From contig JAADHH010000023.1 of NCBI GenBank assembly GCA_013151955.1, forward strand, positions 1 to 42,166: a stretch of DNA of 42,166 nucleotides, written 5' to 3'. The DNA comes from Chloroflexota bacterium (GTDB lineage: Bacteria > Chloroflexota > Anaerolineae > Ardenticatenales > JAADHH01). Below are positions 1-8,330 of this stretch, one piece after another; position 1 is the first letter of the stretch; the number at the start of each line of letters is the position of its first letter. Both the position numbers and the translations under genes were made by a program. Below the pieces are notes generated by a model. The model saw only the letters and a program-made list of their open reading frames with translations. It was not told where the DNA came from and searched no databases.

Positions 1-957
1 GCTACCCACCTGCTCGACCAGGTCGTTGGCTTCGGCACGCCGCCGGCTGTTGAAGTAGGGCCGGCCGGCCTGGTTCTCCAAAATCCAGTCGCGGGCATAG
101 GTCCCGTCCTGAATGTCCTGCAAAATTTTGTGCATGTTGGCGCGGGTCTGCTCGGTGACGATCTTGGGGCCGGCGGTGTAATCGCCGTGCTCTGCCGTGT
201 CGCTGATCGAATAACGCATGTAATTGAAGCCTCCTTCGTAGATCAGGTCTACGATCAGCTTCATTTCGTGGACACACTCGAAGTAGGCGATCTCCGGCTG
301 GTAGCCGGCATCCACCAGCGTCTGGAAGCCGGTCTTCATCAGCGCGCTGACGCCTCCGCAAAGGACGGCCTGCTCGCCAAAGAGATCGGTTTCCGTTTCC
401 TCGGAGAAAGTCGTCTCGATGACGCCGGCGCGGGTGCAGCCCATGCCCCGGGCATACGCCAGGGCGCGGGCTTTGGCCTTGCCGGTCGCGTCCTGGGCGA
501 CGGCGACGAGGGCCGGCGTACCCTGTCCCTCCTCGAACAGTTCGCGCACGCGGTGACCGGGGGCCTTCGGGGCGATCATGGTCACGTCCACGTCTGTGGG
601 GGGTACGATCTGGTCGTAGCGGATGTTGAAGCCATGGGCAAACATGAGCATGTTGCCCGCTTCCAGACCGGGTTCGATAGCTTCGGCGTAGGTTTGGGGC
701 TGGGTGGGATCGGGGGTCAGGATCATGATGATGTCCGCTTCGGCGGCCGCATCGGCCACCGACTTGACAGTCAGGCCGGCCGCTTCCGCCTTGGGCCAGG
801 ACTTGCTCCCCTCGTACAGGCCGATACGCACATCGAAGCCGCTATCCTGCAGATTCAGCGCATGCGCGTGTCCCTGGCTGCCGTAGCCGATCACAGCGAT
901 CTTCTGTCCCTCCAGCAAACCGAGGTCTGCGTCCTTGTCGTAATAAACGTTAGCCAT
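1..957 (-). CDS. ilvC: Ketol-acid reductoisomerase (class I), C-terminus cut by window edge
   Basis: NADPH-dependent isomeroreductase of valine/isoleucine/leucine synthesis, acting on the acetohydroxy acids made by IlvBN. The frame is open for 319 codons from the ATG at 957 to the window edge, so only about the last 10-20 residues of the usual ~330 are missing. Visible features: Rossmann motif [10 protein letters not shown] (residues 24-33), a coenzyme loop GLYEGSKSW whose two serines fit NADPH preference, and the metal-site stretches [12 protein letters not shown] and [17 protein letters not shown]. The start has a strong AGGAGG about 10 nt upstream. It is the last gene of ilvB-ilvN-ilvC, 163 nt after ilvN, with a hairpin-forming repeat between. 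A Tyr replaces the Arg usual in the loop's first position. Confidence 0.97.
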   Translation of the reverse strand, partial: MANVYYDKDADLGLLEGQKIAVIGYGSQGHAHALNLQDSGFDVRIGLYEGSKSWPKAEAAGLTVKSVADAAAEADIIMILTPDPTQPQTYAEAIEPGLEAGNMLMFAHGFNIRYDQIVPPTDVDVTMIAPKAPGHRVRELFEEGQGTPALVAVAQDATGKAKARALAYARGMGCTRAGVIETTFSEETETDLFGEQAVLCGGVSALMKTGFQTLVDAGYQPEIAYFECVHEMKLIVDLIYEGGFNYMRYSISDTAEHGDYTAGPKIVTEQTRANMHKILQDIQDGTYARDWILENQAGRPYFNSRRRAEANDLVEQVGS

Positions 958-1013
958 GAGAATATCCTCCTTCAGAGTTTTATAGGTTTTCTGAAAACAA
1001 TGAGATCCTTCTG

Positions 1014-1123
1014 CAGATAGAGGGGGAGAGACAGAGATAGAGACAGAGACAGAGATAGGAGAACGGTGGGCTCGTACACCGATCGGCTCTCTATCTCTAT
1101 CTCCTCCCTCTATCTCCCTTTCA
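1014..1123 (-). repeat. Purine/pyrimidine inverted repeat between ilvN and ilvC
   Basis: On the plus strand a purine tract of GAGATA/GAGACA hexamers (about 1014-1062) is followed by a complementary pyrimidine tract of CTCTAT units (about 1086-1123). The spacer contains a small CGGTG/CACCG stem. In the operon mRNA this would fold into one long imperfect hairpin between ilvN and ilvC. It may affect mRNA processing or relative ilvC expression (inference), or be a simple-sequence expansion. Confidence 0.65.
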
Positions 1124-1678
1124 CTTCCCGTTCGACAGTGTCCACTGGTTGGTGCCCGGTCGCCAGCCGGGGCTGACCTCGCCGGTGTGGGTCACACTGC
1201 CCACGCCACGAGTCATAGCAATGCGGCCGGTACGCACCATCTCCGTAATGCCGAAGTTCGACATCAGGTTGATAAACGAGTTGATGCGGCTTTCGGGGCC
1301 GGTAATCTCCACGACCAAGCTATCCAGAGCCACATCCACGATACGAGCGCGATAGATATCGGTCAGTTGGACGACTTCCGAACGTTCCGAACCGGCAGCC
1401 GAGACGCGGATCAGGGCCAGCTCGCGGATCACGGCCGGCCGCGCGGTAAAATTCTCCACGCGCGTGATGTTGACCAGCTTATCCAATTGCTTGACCGCTT
1501 GATCCACCATGTGTTCATCGCCATCCACGACGAAAGTCATGCGACTGATGCCGGGGGTTTCGCTGTGACCAACGGTGAGACTCTCGATGTTGAAGTTACG
1601 CCGGCGGAAGAGACTGGAAACCCTGTTGAGTACGCCGGGTTTGTCTTCCATCCAGGCTACGACCGTATGTTTCATCAT
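1121..1678 (-). CDS. ilvN: Acetolactate synthase regulatory (small) subunit
   Basis: Regulatory subunit that activates IlvB and confers feedback inhibition by valine. It has an N-terminal ACT domain (about residues 4-77, with [13 protein letters not shown] and [10 protein letters not shown]) and a C-terminal small-subunit domain to about residue 165; 185 aa is normal for the family. Residues that shape the valine site in E. coli IlvH (Asn and Gly in the PGVLNR turn, Asn in NFNIESL) are present, so valine sensitivity is expected (inference). The start has GGAG about 10 nt upstream; a second Met follows at once, so the first residue may be either. It lies 30 nt after ilvB in the same operon. 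Confidence 0.97.
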   Translation of the reverse strand: MMKHTVVAWMEDKPGVLNRVSSLFRRRNFNIESLTVGHSETPGISRMTFVVDGDEHMVDQAVKQLDKLVNITRVENFTARPAVIRELALIRVSAAGSERSEVVQLTDIYRARIVDVALDSLVVEITGPESRINSFINLMSNFGITEMVRTGRIAMTRGVGSVTHTGEVSPGWRPGTNQWTLSNGK

Positions 1679-1708
1679 TTTTGTTCACTCCTTTCTGTGT
1701 AGTCTGGC

Positions 1709-3430
1709 CTACCAGCTAGGCTGCGTGCCGCGACGACCTTGAACGACGCGCGGCTCGGGGCGGCGGATCATTTGGTCTACCGCGGCACCGGGGGCTACCA
1801 TCGGATAGACGTTCACCTCTTCCTTCACTTTGAATTCGATCAGGAAGGGGCCATCCGCACTATTTGCTTCGGTAAAGGCGTCGGAGACATCCGAACGCTC
1901 GCTGACAGAAATTGCCGGAATGCCATAGGCACTGGCCAGCTTCACGTAGTCCGGACTCATGATCGGAGTGCCGACATATCGCTTGTCGAAGAAGAGTTGT
2001 TGCCACTGACGCACCATGCCCAGAAAACCATTGTTGACGATGGCAATCTTGACCGGCACACGCTCCTGCATAATCGTGCCCAGCTCTTCCATTGTCATCT
2101 GGAACCCGCCGTCACCGACCACAGCCCAGACCAGCGCGTCGGGGTTGCCCACCTTCGCACCGATGGCCGCGGGCACGCCGTATCCCATCGTCCCCAACCC
2201 GCCCGAAGTGATCAATTGGCGCGGGCGTTGGTGCGGGAAATATTGCGCCTCCCACATCTGGTGCTGGCCGACATCGGAAACGACGAAGCAGTTCCCCTCT
2301 GTCGTTTCGTACAACTGCTGCATGACATAGGGAGGAATGAGATCTTCGAATTCCAGCTCGGTGATTTCGCGCTTCGCCGTCTCGGCTTGCCACGCACGGA
2401 TTGTGTCCATCCATTGGGGGCGACGTTGTTCCTCGACGTACGGCAGGATCGCCGCCAGCGTATCCTTGCAATCGCCAATTACCGGTACATCCACCGGTAC
2501 GTTCTTGCCGATCTCCGCTTCATCCAGTTCAAAGTGGATCACGCGCGCAGTCGGTGCGAACTCGTCCAACCGGCCGGTGATGCGGTCGTCGAAACGCATG
2601 CCGATACCGATGAGTACGTCGCACTCCTGGATGGCCTGGTTGGTGCAGAATTCACCGTGCATGCCCCCCATGCCCAGGCACAAGGGGTGTTGGTGCGGGA
2701 TACAGCCCAAGCCGAGCAGCGTATTGACGACCGGGATTTCGGCCTTCTCGATGAGGGCCAGCAATTCTTGCGAAGCGTTGCCCAAGACGACTCCATGGCC
2801 GGCCAGGATCAGTGGCCGCTCCGCCTCGTTGATCAGCTCTGCCGCTGCGGCCAGCGCATCAGAATCCGGAACAGGGGACAGATGGAGACCGGGCAAGCGC
2901 ACATCTTCCGGGTATTCAAACGTAGTTTCGGAGAGTTGGACATCTTTGCAAAGGTCTATCAATACCGGGCCGGGCCGGCCGGACCGGGCAATGTAGAACG
3001 CTTCGGCAATGGTCTGGGCCAGGTCCTTGACATCGGTGACCAGGTAGTTGTGCTTGGTCACCGGCAGGGTGACGCCAGTCACATCGGTTTCCTGGAAGGC
3101 ATCGTTTCCGAGCAAGGTCGTGGGCACCTGGCCGGTGAAGGAGACGATGGGAGACGAATCCATCATCGCCGTGGCCAGGCCGGTGACCAGATTGGTCGCG
3201 CCAGGCCCGGACGTGGAGATCGTCACGCCCACCTTGCCGGTAGAACGCGCGTAGCCGTCAGCGGCATGGGCTGCATTCTGCTCGTGGCGTACCAGGTAAT
3301 GCCGGATTTCCGGATACTGGAGCAGGGCATCGTGCGTGGGCATGATTGCACCACCCGGAAACCCAAAAATCACATCCACCCCCTCTTTTCTCAGACACTC
3401 CCAAACAATTTGTGCACCGGTCAGTTTCAT
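1709..3430 (-). CDS. ilvB: Acetolactate synthase catalytic (large) subunit
   Basis: TPP-dependent synthase that condenses two pyruvates, or pyruvate and 2-oxobutyrate: the committed step of branched-chain amino acid synthesis. 573 aa, three-domain TPP fold. Visible: [10 protein letters not shown] near the N-terminus, catalytic Glu50 in [16 protein letters not shown], the central FAD-type domain, and the TPP motif [15 protein letters not shown] followed by [11 protein letters not shown] chose the ATG at 3430 (MKLTGAQIV) because AGGAGG lies 8 nt upstream; an in-frame ATG at 3478 lacks this and adds a non-homologous tail. First gene of the ilvBNC operon, about 720 nt downstream of its promoter. 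Confidence 0.97.
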   Translation of the reverse strand: MKLTGAQIVWECLRKEGVDVIFGFPGGAIMPTHDALLQYPEIRHYLVRHEQNAAHAADGYARSTGKVGVTISTSGPGATNLVTGLATAMMDSSPIVSFTGQVPTTLLGNDAFQETDVTGVTLPVTKHNYLVTDVKDLAQTIAEAFYIARSGRPGPVLIDLCKDVQLSETTFEYPEDVRLPGLHLSPVPDSDALAAAAELINEAERPLILAGHGVVLGNASQELLALIEKAEIPVVNTLLGLGCIPHQHPLCLGMGGMHGEFCTNQAIQECDVLIGIGMRFDDRITGRLDEFAPTARVIHFELDEAEIGKNVPVDVPVIGDCKDTLAAILPYVEEQRRPQWMDTIRAWQAETAKREITELEFEDLIPPYVMQQLYETTEGNCFVVSDVGQHQMWEAQYFPHQRPRQLITSGGLGTMGYGVPAAIGAKVGNPDALVWAVVGDGGFQMTMEELGTIMQERVPVKIAIVNNGFLGMVRQWQQLFFDKRYVGTPIMSPDYVKLASAYGIPAISVSERSDVSDAFTEANSADGPFLIEFKVKEEVNVYPMVAPGAAVDQMIRRPEPRVVQGRRGTQPSW

Positions 3431-3504
3431 GAATTCTCCCTCCTGTTCTGAAAATAGTCGCCAGATGTCAGTCGTCATATTTTCGTTCTTGGTGCCGTGC
3501 AGCC

Positions 3505-3672
3505 GCTCATGGGCACTGTTTTGAAAATAACGTGTCAGGTGTCAAGTAAAACGTGATGCGTGATGCGTAAGACGCAATACGCAATACGTTTCACGTCTTC
3601 ACGTTTCAGCCCCACCATTTTCATGATTGGTGGTGCGCGCAGGGCGGGCATGGGCACTGCTTTGAAAATAAC
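3505..3672 (+). repeat. Family A intergenic repeat, copy 1 (in the ilvB leader)
   Basis: A direct repeat of CATGGGCACTG(C/T)TTTGAAAATAA bounds the block at both ends. Between lie CGTGTCAGGTGTCA, tandem short units of the type GACGCAATACG/CAATACG, TTTCACGTCTTCACG and CATTTTCAT followed by TTGGTGGTGCGCGC. The same module order recurs near 7250, 10220 (inverted), 16035, 29430 (inverted) and 37260. It codes for nothing recognisable and lies in the 5' untranslated leader of ilvB. Confidence 0.8.
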
Positions 3673-3676
3673 CTTG

Positions 3677-3776
3677 AGACCTGACAGGTTTCATGGACGG
3701 CTTTACAAGGCCAAGACACTACGGGTAAGGTCGAGACTCGTTCCGGCACAGATAACGAAGGAAACCTGTCAGGTCT
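3677..3776. repeat. 100-bp element with 16-bp perfect terminal inverted repeats
   Basis: AGACCTGACAGGTTTC at 3677-3692 is exactly inverted at 3761-3776. The 68-bp interior carries no ORF. This is a MITE-like inverted-repeat element; no clear target duplication is visible at its flanks. It follows family A copy 1 directly, so the ilvB leader seems to have received two insertions. The remainder of the leader (3777-3970) shows nothing I recognise. Confidence 0.7.
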
Positions 3777-3971
3777 GGCGCGTAATCCGATGCTCCACGC
3801 TCACCGCTCCTACTTCCTACTCCCGACTCCCTAATTCATCGTTCATCATTTCGCCGTCTTCCGCATCCAGATATAAAACAAGACACCTCCGCAAACTCTC
3901 TCCGGGAGTCACCGAGGCGTCTGTGCCTTCTGATTATTGAATCAATGCGGGGAGCGCAGTCCCTATCTAAC

Positions 3972-3997
3972 AAAAAAGCCCCCCTATGGGAGGCTTT
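3972..3997 (-). terminator. Intrinsic terminator of the ilv attenuator
   Basis: Read on the minus strand: a 10-bp stem (AAAGCCTCCC with GGGGGGCTTT, one G-U pair), a 3-nt loop and a run of six T. It lies between the ilv promoter and ilvB, about 20 nt after the stop of a branched-chain-rich leader peptide. The left arm CCTCCC can also pair with the G7 run at 4023-4029 at the end of the leader ORF, giving an alternative antiterminator. The plus strand has no T-run, so it acts only in the ilv direction. Confidence 0.85.
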
Positions 3998-4017
3998 GTG
4001 AACAGCGTCGTTGTTGC

Positions 4018-4107
4018 CTATTCCCCCCCAAACGCAAGTAGCTCCTCAATAACAAGGAGCTCAATAAGAGAGAGAACAATAACGGCACTCGATGTTTGAA
4101 TACTCAA
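4018..4107 (-). CDS. ilv operon leader peptide (29 aa, TTG start)
   Basis: Short ORF in the ilv leader, from TTG 4107 to TAG 4018. Thirteen of 29 residues are Val, Ile or Leu, twelve of them packed into residues 9-24 (AVIVLSLIELLVIEELLA covers 8-25). A purine-rich RBS (GAGAAAGG) sits 8 nt before the TTG. As in the ilvL/ivbL leaders of enterobacteria, shortage of charged branched-chain tRNAs should stall the ribosome here and free the downstream G-run to block the terminator at 3972-3997. A hairpin AGCTCCT/AGGAGCT lies inside the control codons (4061-4040). The TTG start is inferred; this frame has no ATG. Confidence 0.82.
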   Translation of the reverse strand: MSIQTSSAVIVLSLIELLVIEELLAFGGE

Positions 4108-4155
4108 GAAAATAGCCTTTCTCTGGCAACAAGGTACTCCATCTTCACTGTACCT

Positions 4156-4184
4156 ATCATACCACACTCCGCTGAATTTGTCAA
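4156..4184 (-). promoter_or_regulatory. ilvBNC promoter
   Basis: Minus-strand TTGACA (4184-4179), 17-bp spacer, TATGAT (4161-4156): a near-consensus housekeeping promoter. The predicted start near 4149 leaves about 40 nt before the leader peptide and about 150 nt before the terminator. The -35 lies 13 bp from the end of the inverted-repeat element at 4198-4406. Confidence 0.88.
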
Positions 4185-4197
4185 ACACGATTCATTG

Positions 4198-4406
4198 GGT
4201 GGGGTGTCCGTCAAAGTCTTACGTTTTGGGTTGGTCGAGAGCCAGCCTGGACGCGACGGAATGGGGATTCCGTCGCTACGGTCAGACGTAGCCCTGGAAT
4301 CCCCGTGGGCGGTGGAACGTAGGAGCGACCCCTTGCGGTCGCCCTGGCGGGTGCAAAACCCGCCTCTACCGGTGCCCCAACACAAAAAAATGACGGACAC
4401 CCCACC
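4198..4406. repeat. Family C inverted-repeat element, copy 1 (209 bp)
   Basis: Perfect 16-bp terminal inverted repeats: GGTGGGGTGTCCGTCA at 4198-4213 and its reverse complement at 4391-4406. The interior contains three further hairpins: GCGACGGAAT/ATTCCGTCGC (4252-4275), GCGACC/GGTCGC (about 4323-4342) and GGCGGGT/ACCCGCC (4347-4365). A second copy lies at 24633-24840 and a short partial copy near 37470-37527. No ORF or clear target duplication. It sits exactly between the divergent promoters of the ilv operon and the polysaccharide genes, with each -10 box 51-52 bp from the TGACG of its end. Confidence 0.85.
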
Positions 4407-4418
4407 AAAAGTGGTTGG

Positions 4419-4447
4419 TTGACAGGAAAAGAGAAAACCCTTACAAT
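4419..4447 (+). promoter_or_regulatory. Promoter of the polysaccharide genes; predicts a leaderless mRNA
   Basis: TTGACA (4419-4424), 17-bp spacer, TACAAT (4442-4447). The ATG of the next gene begins 7 nt after the -10, where transcription should start, so the mRNA is probably leaderless; no RBS is present. The -10 lies 51 bp from the TGACG in the right end of the family C element. Confidence 0.85.
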
Positions 4448-4453
4448 ACGGCT

Positions 4454-6292
4454 ATGAATAGACCTGACCCTTTGGCGCGTACGGCAGCATTGCTCGCAGA
4501 CCCGCATACGGGAGCAGAAATTTCCCCCGACGAGGTCGTGAACCAGGCTGACCGCCTGATCCCCTTCCTCCGTCACCAGAAAGTGCCGCTGCTTGGCCTG
4601 AGCGAGGATAGCAGTGCGGCCCATCGCGCCTTGATGGCAACTCCGGCGTTCCAGGCCGCTTACGCAGAGGAGCAGACCACGCACAGCCGCTTGCGCGAAG
4701 AATTCGCACTGGTTGCCACAGCCTGGGCCGGCGAGGGCATCGGCAACCTGCAAGTGAAATCCGTGGGCATGACGCCCTCCTTTCCGTATCGCAGCGACAA
4801 CCTGGATGTCCTGGTGCAGTTGGCACACGGTCCCCGTGCCGCAGAAGTCCTTTTGGACCTGGGGTACGTCGAGCTCAAAAACGTGGAGGAACCACACAAA
4901 TTCCTCTTCCGCAAATTTCACCTGGGACGTGAAATCTCGGCCATTCACCTGCACGAGTGCGTCGGCTGGGGTACTTCGTTCTTGGACGAATCGCTGGTGT
5001 GGGAGTATGCGCGCATGGCGCAAGATGATCCCCTCGTTGTCTGCCCATCGCCGGAGGATGGGTTGCTCATCACCTTAGCCCATGCTTTTTACGAAAACAA
5101 GATCGTTTCGCTCTCCGATGTGCAAAAAGCGCGCCATTGCCTGCGCCACGCAAACCTGGACTGGGACCGCCTGATTCGGGTGAGCGAACGGAAGGGGTGG
5201 CGGGACGGGCTGGCTGCCTGCCTGCTCATTTGGTCGCACATAGAGCAATCGTTGTACGGCCACTCCCTTTTGCCGGCCCCGATCCGCCACCAGGCCGACC
5301 GCTGGCTGAACATCGGCCAGCGTCAGCAGATCGGCCGCCTGGTGGGCCGGCAGAGCTTTCCATTCCGCATCCCCTTTCTCGTCAGCAAGCAATTCTACTA
5401 CCGCAAGGTTTGGCGCGACCGGACGATTGGCCCACGCCGCAAGGTATGGGACGCGTTGTTGCACACCACTGCCGGCATCCGGCGGAACATCGGTGTCGAT
5501 AGCCACCCGGCCATGCTGGTGACCCTGAGCGGCCTGGATGGCGCCGGCAAGTCGGCCCATGCGGAGACGCTCTCCGCAGCTTTCTCCGGCTGCCACATCG
5601 AGAACGGCGTAGTCTGGTCACGGGGCGGGTCATCGCCCCTTACGGATGCCGCCTTGCACCTGGTACGGCAAGGCCATAGCACGAGCAACGAAGCCCCTCC
5701 TGCGCAAGAAGATCCGGCCAAAAAAGTGGCCCGCCGGCAAGCAGCGCTGCGTTCCCCGATCGCCAGGCAGGGATGGCTCGCCCTCGTGGGGGCAGACCTG
5801 TTGAGGATGTATGCCGTACACATTTGGTGGCCCATGCGCCGGGGGGGCCGCGTGATCATTTGCGATCGCTATCTCTACGATGCGCTGGTCGAGATCGCCG
5901 CTTATGCGAACGATCCAGACTTGTTGCACGGCTGGCTCGCGCGATTGCTGGTGACGCTGGCCCCCAAACCACAAATACGCTACCTGCTCGACGTTTCTGC
6001 GGAGACTGCGGCCCGGCGCTCCGCCACCCCCGAAGACCGTGCGTTTCTCGCCACCCAAAAGCGCTTGTACCGGAATGCAGCCAGCCTCTGGAATCTGCAG
6101 GTCGTTTCGAATGAGGGCGAGTTCACGGCCATCACCGATGAGCTGGTACGGACCACGCTGCGTCGTTACTACCGGGACTATTGGACGCTGCTCAACGCGA
6201 TCTTTTTGTTCAATCCGCGTCGGGAAAAACTGGCCCAACACCGGCAAGAGGTTCTGTCGCAGCAGGGAGCAACGAGTCCCTCTAAACCTTGA
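4454..6292 (+). CDS. Nucleotidyltransferase-like / thymidylate-kinase-like P-loop fusion protein
   Basis: 613 aa, two parts. Residues about 25-330 resemble the uncharacterised nucleotidyltransferase family found in exopolysaccharide clusters (NTP_transf_5 type), including a stretch FPYRSDNLDVLV that could be the catalytic Asp region. Residues about 355-585 form a thymidylate-kinase-like P-loop domain: GLDGAGKS (about 360-367), a DR(Y/F)-type motif in IICDRYLYDALVEIA (about 470) and an Arg-rich lid region AARRSATPEDR. I infer a role in capsule or exopolysaccharide production from the following glycosyltransferases; the substrate is unknown. The ATG at 4454 is preferred over a TTG at 4415, which would start upstream of the promoter's -35 box. 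Confidence 0.8.
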   Translation: MNRPDPLARTAALLADPHTGAEISPDEVVNQADRLIPFLRHQKVPLLGLSEDSSAAHRALMATPAFQAAYAEEQTTHSRLREEFALVATAWAGEGIGNLQVKSVGMTPSFPYRSDNLDVLVQLAHGPRAAEVLLDLGYVELKNVEEPHKFLFRKFHLGREISAIHLHECVGWGTSFLDESLVWEYARMAQDDPLVVCPSPEDGLLITLAHAFYENKIVSLSDVQKARHCLRHANLDWDRLIRVSERKGWRDGLAACLLIWSHIEQSLYGHSLLPAPIRHQADRWLNIGQRQQIGRLVGRQSFPFRIPFLVSKQFYYRKVWRDRTIGPRRKVWDALLHTTAGIRRNIGVDSHPAMLVTLSGLDGAGKSAHAETLSAAFSGCHIENGVVWSRGGSSPLTDAALHLVRQGHSTSNEAPPAQEDPAKKVARRQAALRSPIARQGWLALVGADLLRMYAVHIWWPMRRGGRVIICDRYLYDALVEIAAYANDPDLLHGWLARLLVTLAPKPQIRYLLDVSAETAARRSATPEDRAFLATQKRLYRNAASLWNLQVVSNEGEFTAITDELVRTTLRRYYRDYWTLLNAIFLFNPRREKLAQHRQEVLSQQGATSPSKP

Positions 6293-6304
6293 GGTGGTGA
6301 ATCA

Positions 6305-7237
6305 GTGCGCGTGCTTGTCGTGACCAACATGTACCCCACCGAGGAAGAGCCGGCCTTCGGCACCTTTGTGGAAGAACAGGTGGCCGCCCTGCGCCGGCGA
6401 GGTGTGGACATAGATGTTCTCTTCTTCAACGGCCGGCGTAGCAAATGGAACTATCTCCGGGGGCTGTTCCGGCTGTGGAAACGGCTGCTCACCCGCCGGT
6501 ACGATTTGCTGCACGCCCACTACGTCTTTTCCGGCGTCATCGCGCGCTGCCAGTGGTCGTGTCCGGTCGTCGTCAGTTTTCATGGCGCGGGGGAGATGGT
6601 CGGTTGGCAGGGATGGTTGTGCCAGCGACTGGCCCCTCTGGTAGACGGCGTGACCGTCACCTCCCCCTTGCACTACGAAGAGTTGGGCTTTGCCCCGGCA
6701 CGTGTGGTCCCCTGTGGCGTAGACTTGGGCCTCTTCCAGCCCATGCCCAAACAGGAGGCACGGCAACGTTTGGGCCTGCCAGGCCCGGCCCGGCTGCCCC
6801 TCTTCGTCGGCGACCCCAGACCGGAAAAACGATTGCCGCTCATAGAGGAGGCGGTAGGACAGGTGGCACAAAACGACCCCCGCGTCCAGCTCGTCAAAGC
6901 CATCGGCGTGCCGCACGAAGACGTGCCCCTTTATATGAACGCCTGCGACGTGTTGGTCCTGGCCTCCGACTACGAGGGATCACCGGTGGTCATCAAAGAA
7001 GCGATGGCCTGCAACTTGCCCATCGTCTCTGTGGATGTGGGTGATGTGGCGAAGGTCATAGCCGGCCTCCCGGGATGCTATCTGGCCGAGCAGACCGTTG
7101 ACGACCTGGCCGGCAAAATCGCCGGCGCGCTGGACTTTGGACAGCGCACGAGAGGCCGGGAGGCCATCGCCCGTCTGTCACTGGACGGTACAGCCGATGG
7201 AATTATCACGCTGTATGACGACGTGTTGCGCGGGTAA
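6305..7237 (+). CDS. GT4-family glycosyltransferase
   Basis: 310 aa, GT-B fold. The N-terminal half opens with VLVVTNMYPTEEEPAFGTFV, typical of GT4 enzymes that bind the acceptor; the C-terminal half has RPEKRLPL and the nucleotide-sugar motif E-x7-E in YEGSPVVIKEAMACNLP. Starts with GTG behind GAGGTGG, 12 nt after the upstream gene, so it is probably co-transcribed. It likely adds a sugar to a lipid-linked or cell-surface glycan; donor and acceptor cannot be read from the sequence. Slightly short for the family but both halves are complete. Confidence 0.88.
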   Translation: MRVLVVTNMYPTEEEPAFGTFVEEQVAALRRRGVDIDVLFFNGRRSKWNYLRGLFRLWKRLLTRRYDLLHAHYVFSGVIARCQWSCPVVVSFHGAGEMVGWQGWLCQRLAPLVDGVTVTSPLHYEELGFAPARVVPCGVDLGLFQPMPKQEARQRLGLPGPARLPLFVGDPRPEKRLPLIEEAVGQVAQNDPRVQLVKAIGVPHEDVPLYMNACDVLVLASDYEGSPVVIKEAMACNLPIVSVDVGDVAKVIAGLPGCYLAEQTVDDLAGKIAGALDFGQRTRGREAIARLSLDGTADGIITLYDDVLRG

Positions 7238-7239
7238 GG

Positions 7240-7375
7240 CCGGTAGATGAAAATTGTGTGGAGCGGAGAGCGTCGAGCGACGGAATACGCAACACGCATC
7301 ACGTTTTACGGATTACGTGACACATGACACCCGACACATGACACTTATTTTCAAAACAACTCATACCGGAAGAAG
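7240..7375 (-). repeat. Family A intergenic repeat, copy 2 (degenerate)
   Basis: The gap between the GT4 gene and the Alg14-like gene holds a family A module in minus orientation: GAAAATTGTG, GAATACGCAACACGCATCACG, a run of ACATGACACCCGACACATGACAC and TTATTTTCAAAACA. No promoter or terminator is evident here. Confidence 0.6.
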
Positions 7376-7381
7376 GCACGA

Positions 7382-7870
7382 ATGGCCCGTTTATTGCTAG
7401 TGATGGGCGAAGGTGGACATACCAAGGAAATGGTGAAACTGGCCGATCTTTTGGGGCCGGACCATGCGTATCACTATCTCCTGGTCAAGGAGGATCGAGT
7501 GAGTGAAGAGAAAATCTCGCGGCCCGGTCCGGTCTACCGTGTGATTCGTCCGCGATACCAGCCCGGAAAGCAACACAACTTGCTGCAAGACACGGCACGC
7601 ACCGCACTTTGTGCCTGGCAATCGCTGGGTGTACTGGCGCGCGTGCGTCCCCAGGCGATTCTCAGCACAGGCCCTTGGGTCGCTGTACCGGTGATGTTGT
7701 TGGGCAAACTCTTCGGTGCCCGGATTATTTTCATCGAGACCGGATCACGGGTGCGAGAGTTATCCGCAACGGGGAAGGTGATGATTCGCCTGGCGAACCT
7801 CTTTTTCGTGCAATGGCCCGGCCTGCAGAGCCGCTACCCGCACACACTTTACGCCGGACGGTTGTGGTAG
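7382..7870 (+). CDS. Alg14/PssD-like glycosyltransferase anchor subunit
   Basis: 162 aa. Begins ARLLLVMGEGGHTKEMVKL and contains STGPWVAVPVMLLGKLFGARIIFIETGSR, the pattern of Alg14/EpsE/Cps14F-type proteins that hold the acceptor-side domain of a two-subunit GT-B glycosyltransferase at the membrane. The matching catalytic subunit starts 4 nt downstream, a strong sign of a functional pair. The hydrophobic stretch around residues 98-115 is the likely membrane-associating segment. Probably adds the second sugar of a lipid-linked repeat unit (family knowledge); the sugar is unknown. Confidence 0.88.
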   Translation: MARLLLVMGEGGHTKEMVKLADLLGPDHAYHYLLVKEDRVSEEKISRPGPVYRVIRPRYQPGKQHNLLQDTARTALCAWQSLGVLARVRPQAILSTGPWVAVPVMLLGKLFGARIIFIETGSRVRELSATGKVMIRLANLFFVQWPGLQSRYPHTLYAGRLW

Positions 7871-7874
7871 CCCC

Positions 7875-8330
7875 ATGATCTTCGTCACCGTCGGAACCAC
7901 CGATTTCGATGCATTGATCTCTTGCATGGACCGTCTGGCTCCCCATCTGGACCGGCCCGTCGTGATGCAGATTGGCACCGGCGGCTACGTCCCGCGCAAC
8001 GCTGCCGAACACTTCCGTTTTGCACCTTCGCTGGAGCCTTACTACGAACGGGCCAGTCTGGTGATCAGCCACGGCGGCCTGGGTACCCTGGTCGAGGCCA
8101 TGCGCCGGGGCAAGCCCCTGGTTGGGGTCAGCAATCCGCAGCGCTATGATCGCCACCAAGAAGACCTGTTGAGTTACCTGGAAGAACAAGGCCACCTGTT
8201 GTGGTGCCGCGACCTCGACCTGTTAGGGGATGACCTGCAAAGGGCCACACAAATGTCGTTTCGTGCCTATCCAGACCCCCCCTGTGAGATTCACAACGTG
8301 ATCAATGCCTACCTGAACCAGCACAGGTAG
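7875..8330 (+). CDS. Alg13/PssE-like glycosyltransferase catalytic subunit
   Basis: 151 aa, GT28 C-terminal domain type. Starts MIFVTVGTTDFDALI, as Alg13/PssE/Cps14G proteins do, and has the donor-binding region SLVISHGGLGTLVEAMRRGKPLVGV. Together with the preceding Alg14-like protein it should form one split glycosyltransferase. Last gene of the plus-strand polysaccharide group; it converges on glnK, with a strong hairpin over its stop codon. Confidence 0.9.
   Translation: MIFVTVGTTDFDALISCMDRLAPHLDRPVVMQIGTGGYVPRNAAEHFRFAPSLEPYYERASLVISHGGLGTLVEAMRRGKPLVGVSNPQRYDRHQEDLLSYLEEQGHLLWCRDLDLLGDDLQRATQMSFRAYPDPPCEIHNVINAYLNQHR

Noticed and set aside
130-1020. Long plus-strand frame opposite ilvC
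   Set aside because: Shadow of ilvC, whose minus frame shows a full ketol-acid reductoisomerase.
3560-3940. 126-codon open frame on the plus strand upstream of ilvB
   Set aside because: It is a translation of family A and the 100-bp inverted-repeat element; similar frames beginning MMRKTQY appear wherever the repeat is present.
4104-4142. 12-codon ATG ORF (MEYLVARERLFS) just after the ilv promoter
   Set aside because: It starts about 7 nt after the predicted +1 without an RBS and is not rich in branched-chain residues; its stop overlaps the TTG of the better leader peptide.
3431-4184. T-box riboswitch before ilvB
   Set aside because: No T-box sequence (AGGGTGGNACCGCG type) or specifier stem was found; the leader peptide explains the terminator.
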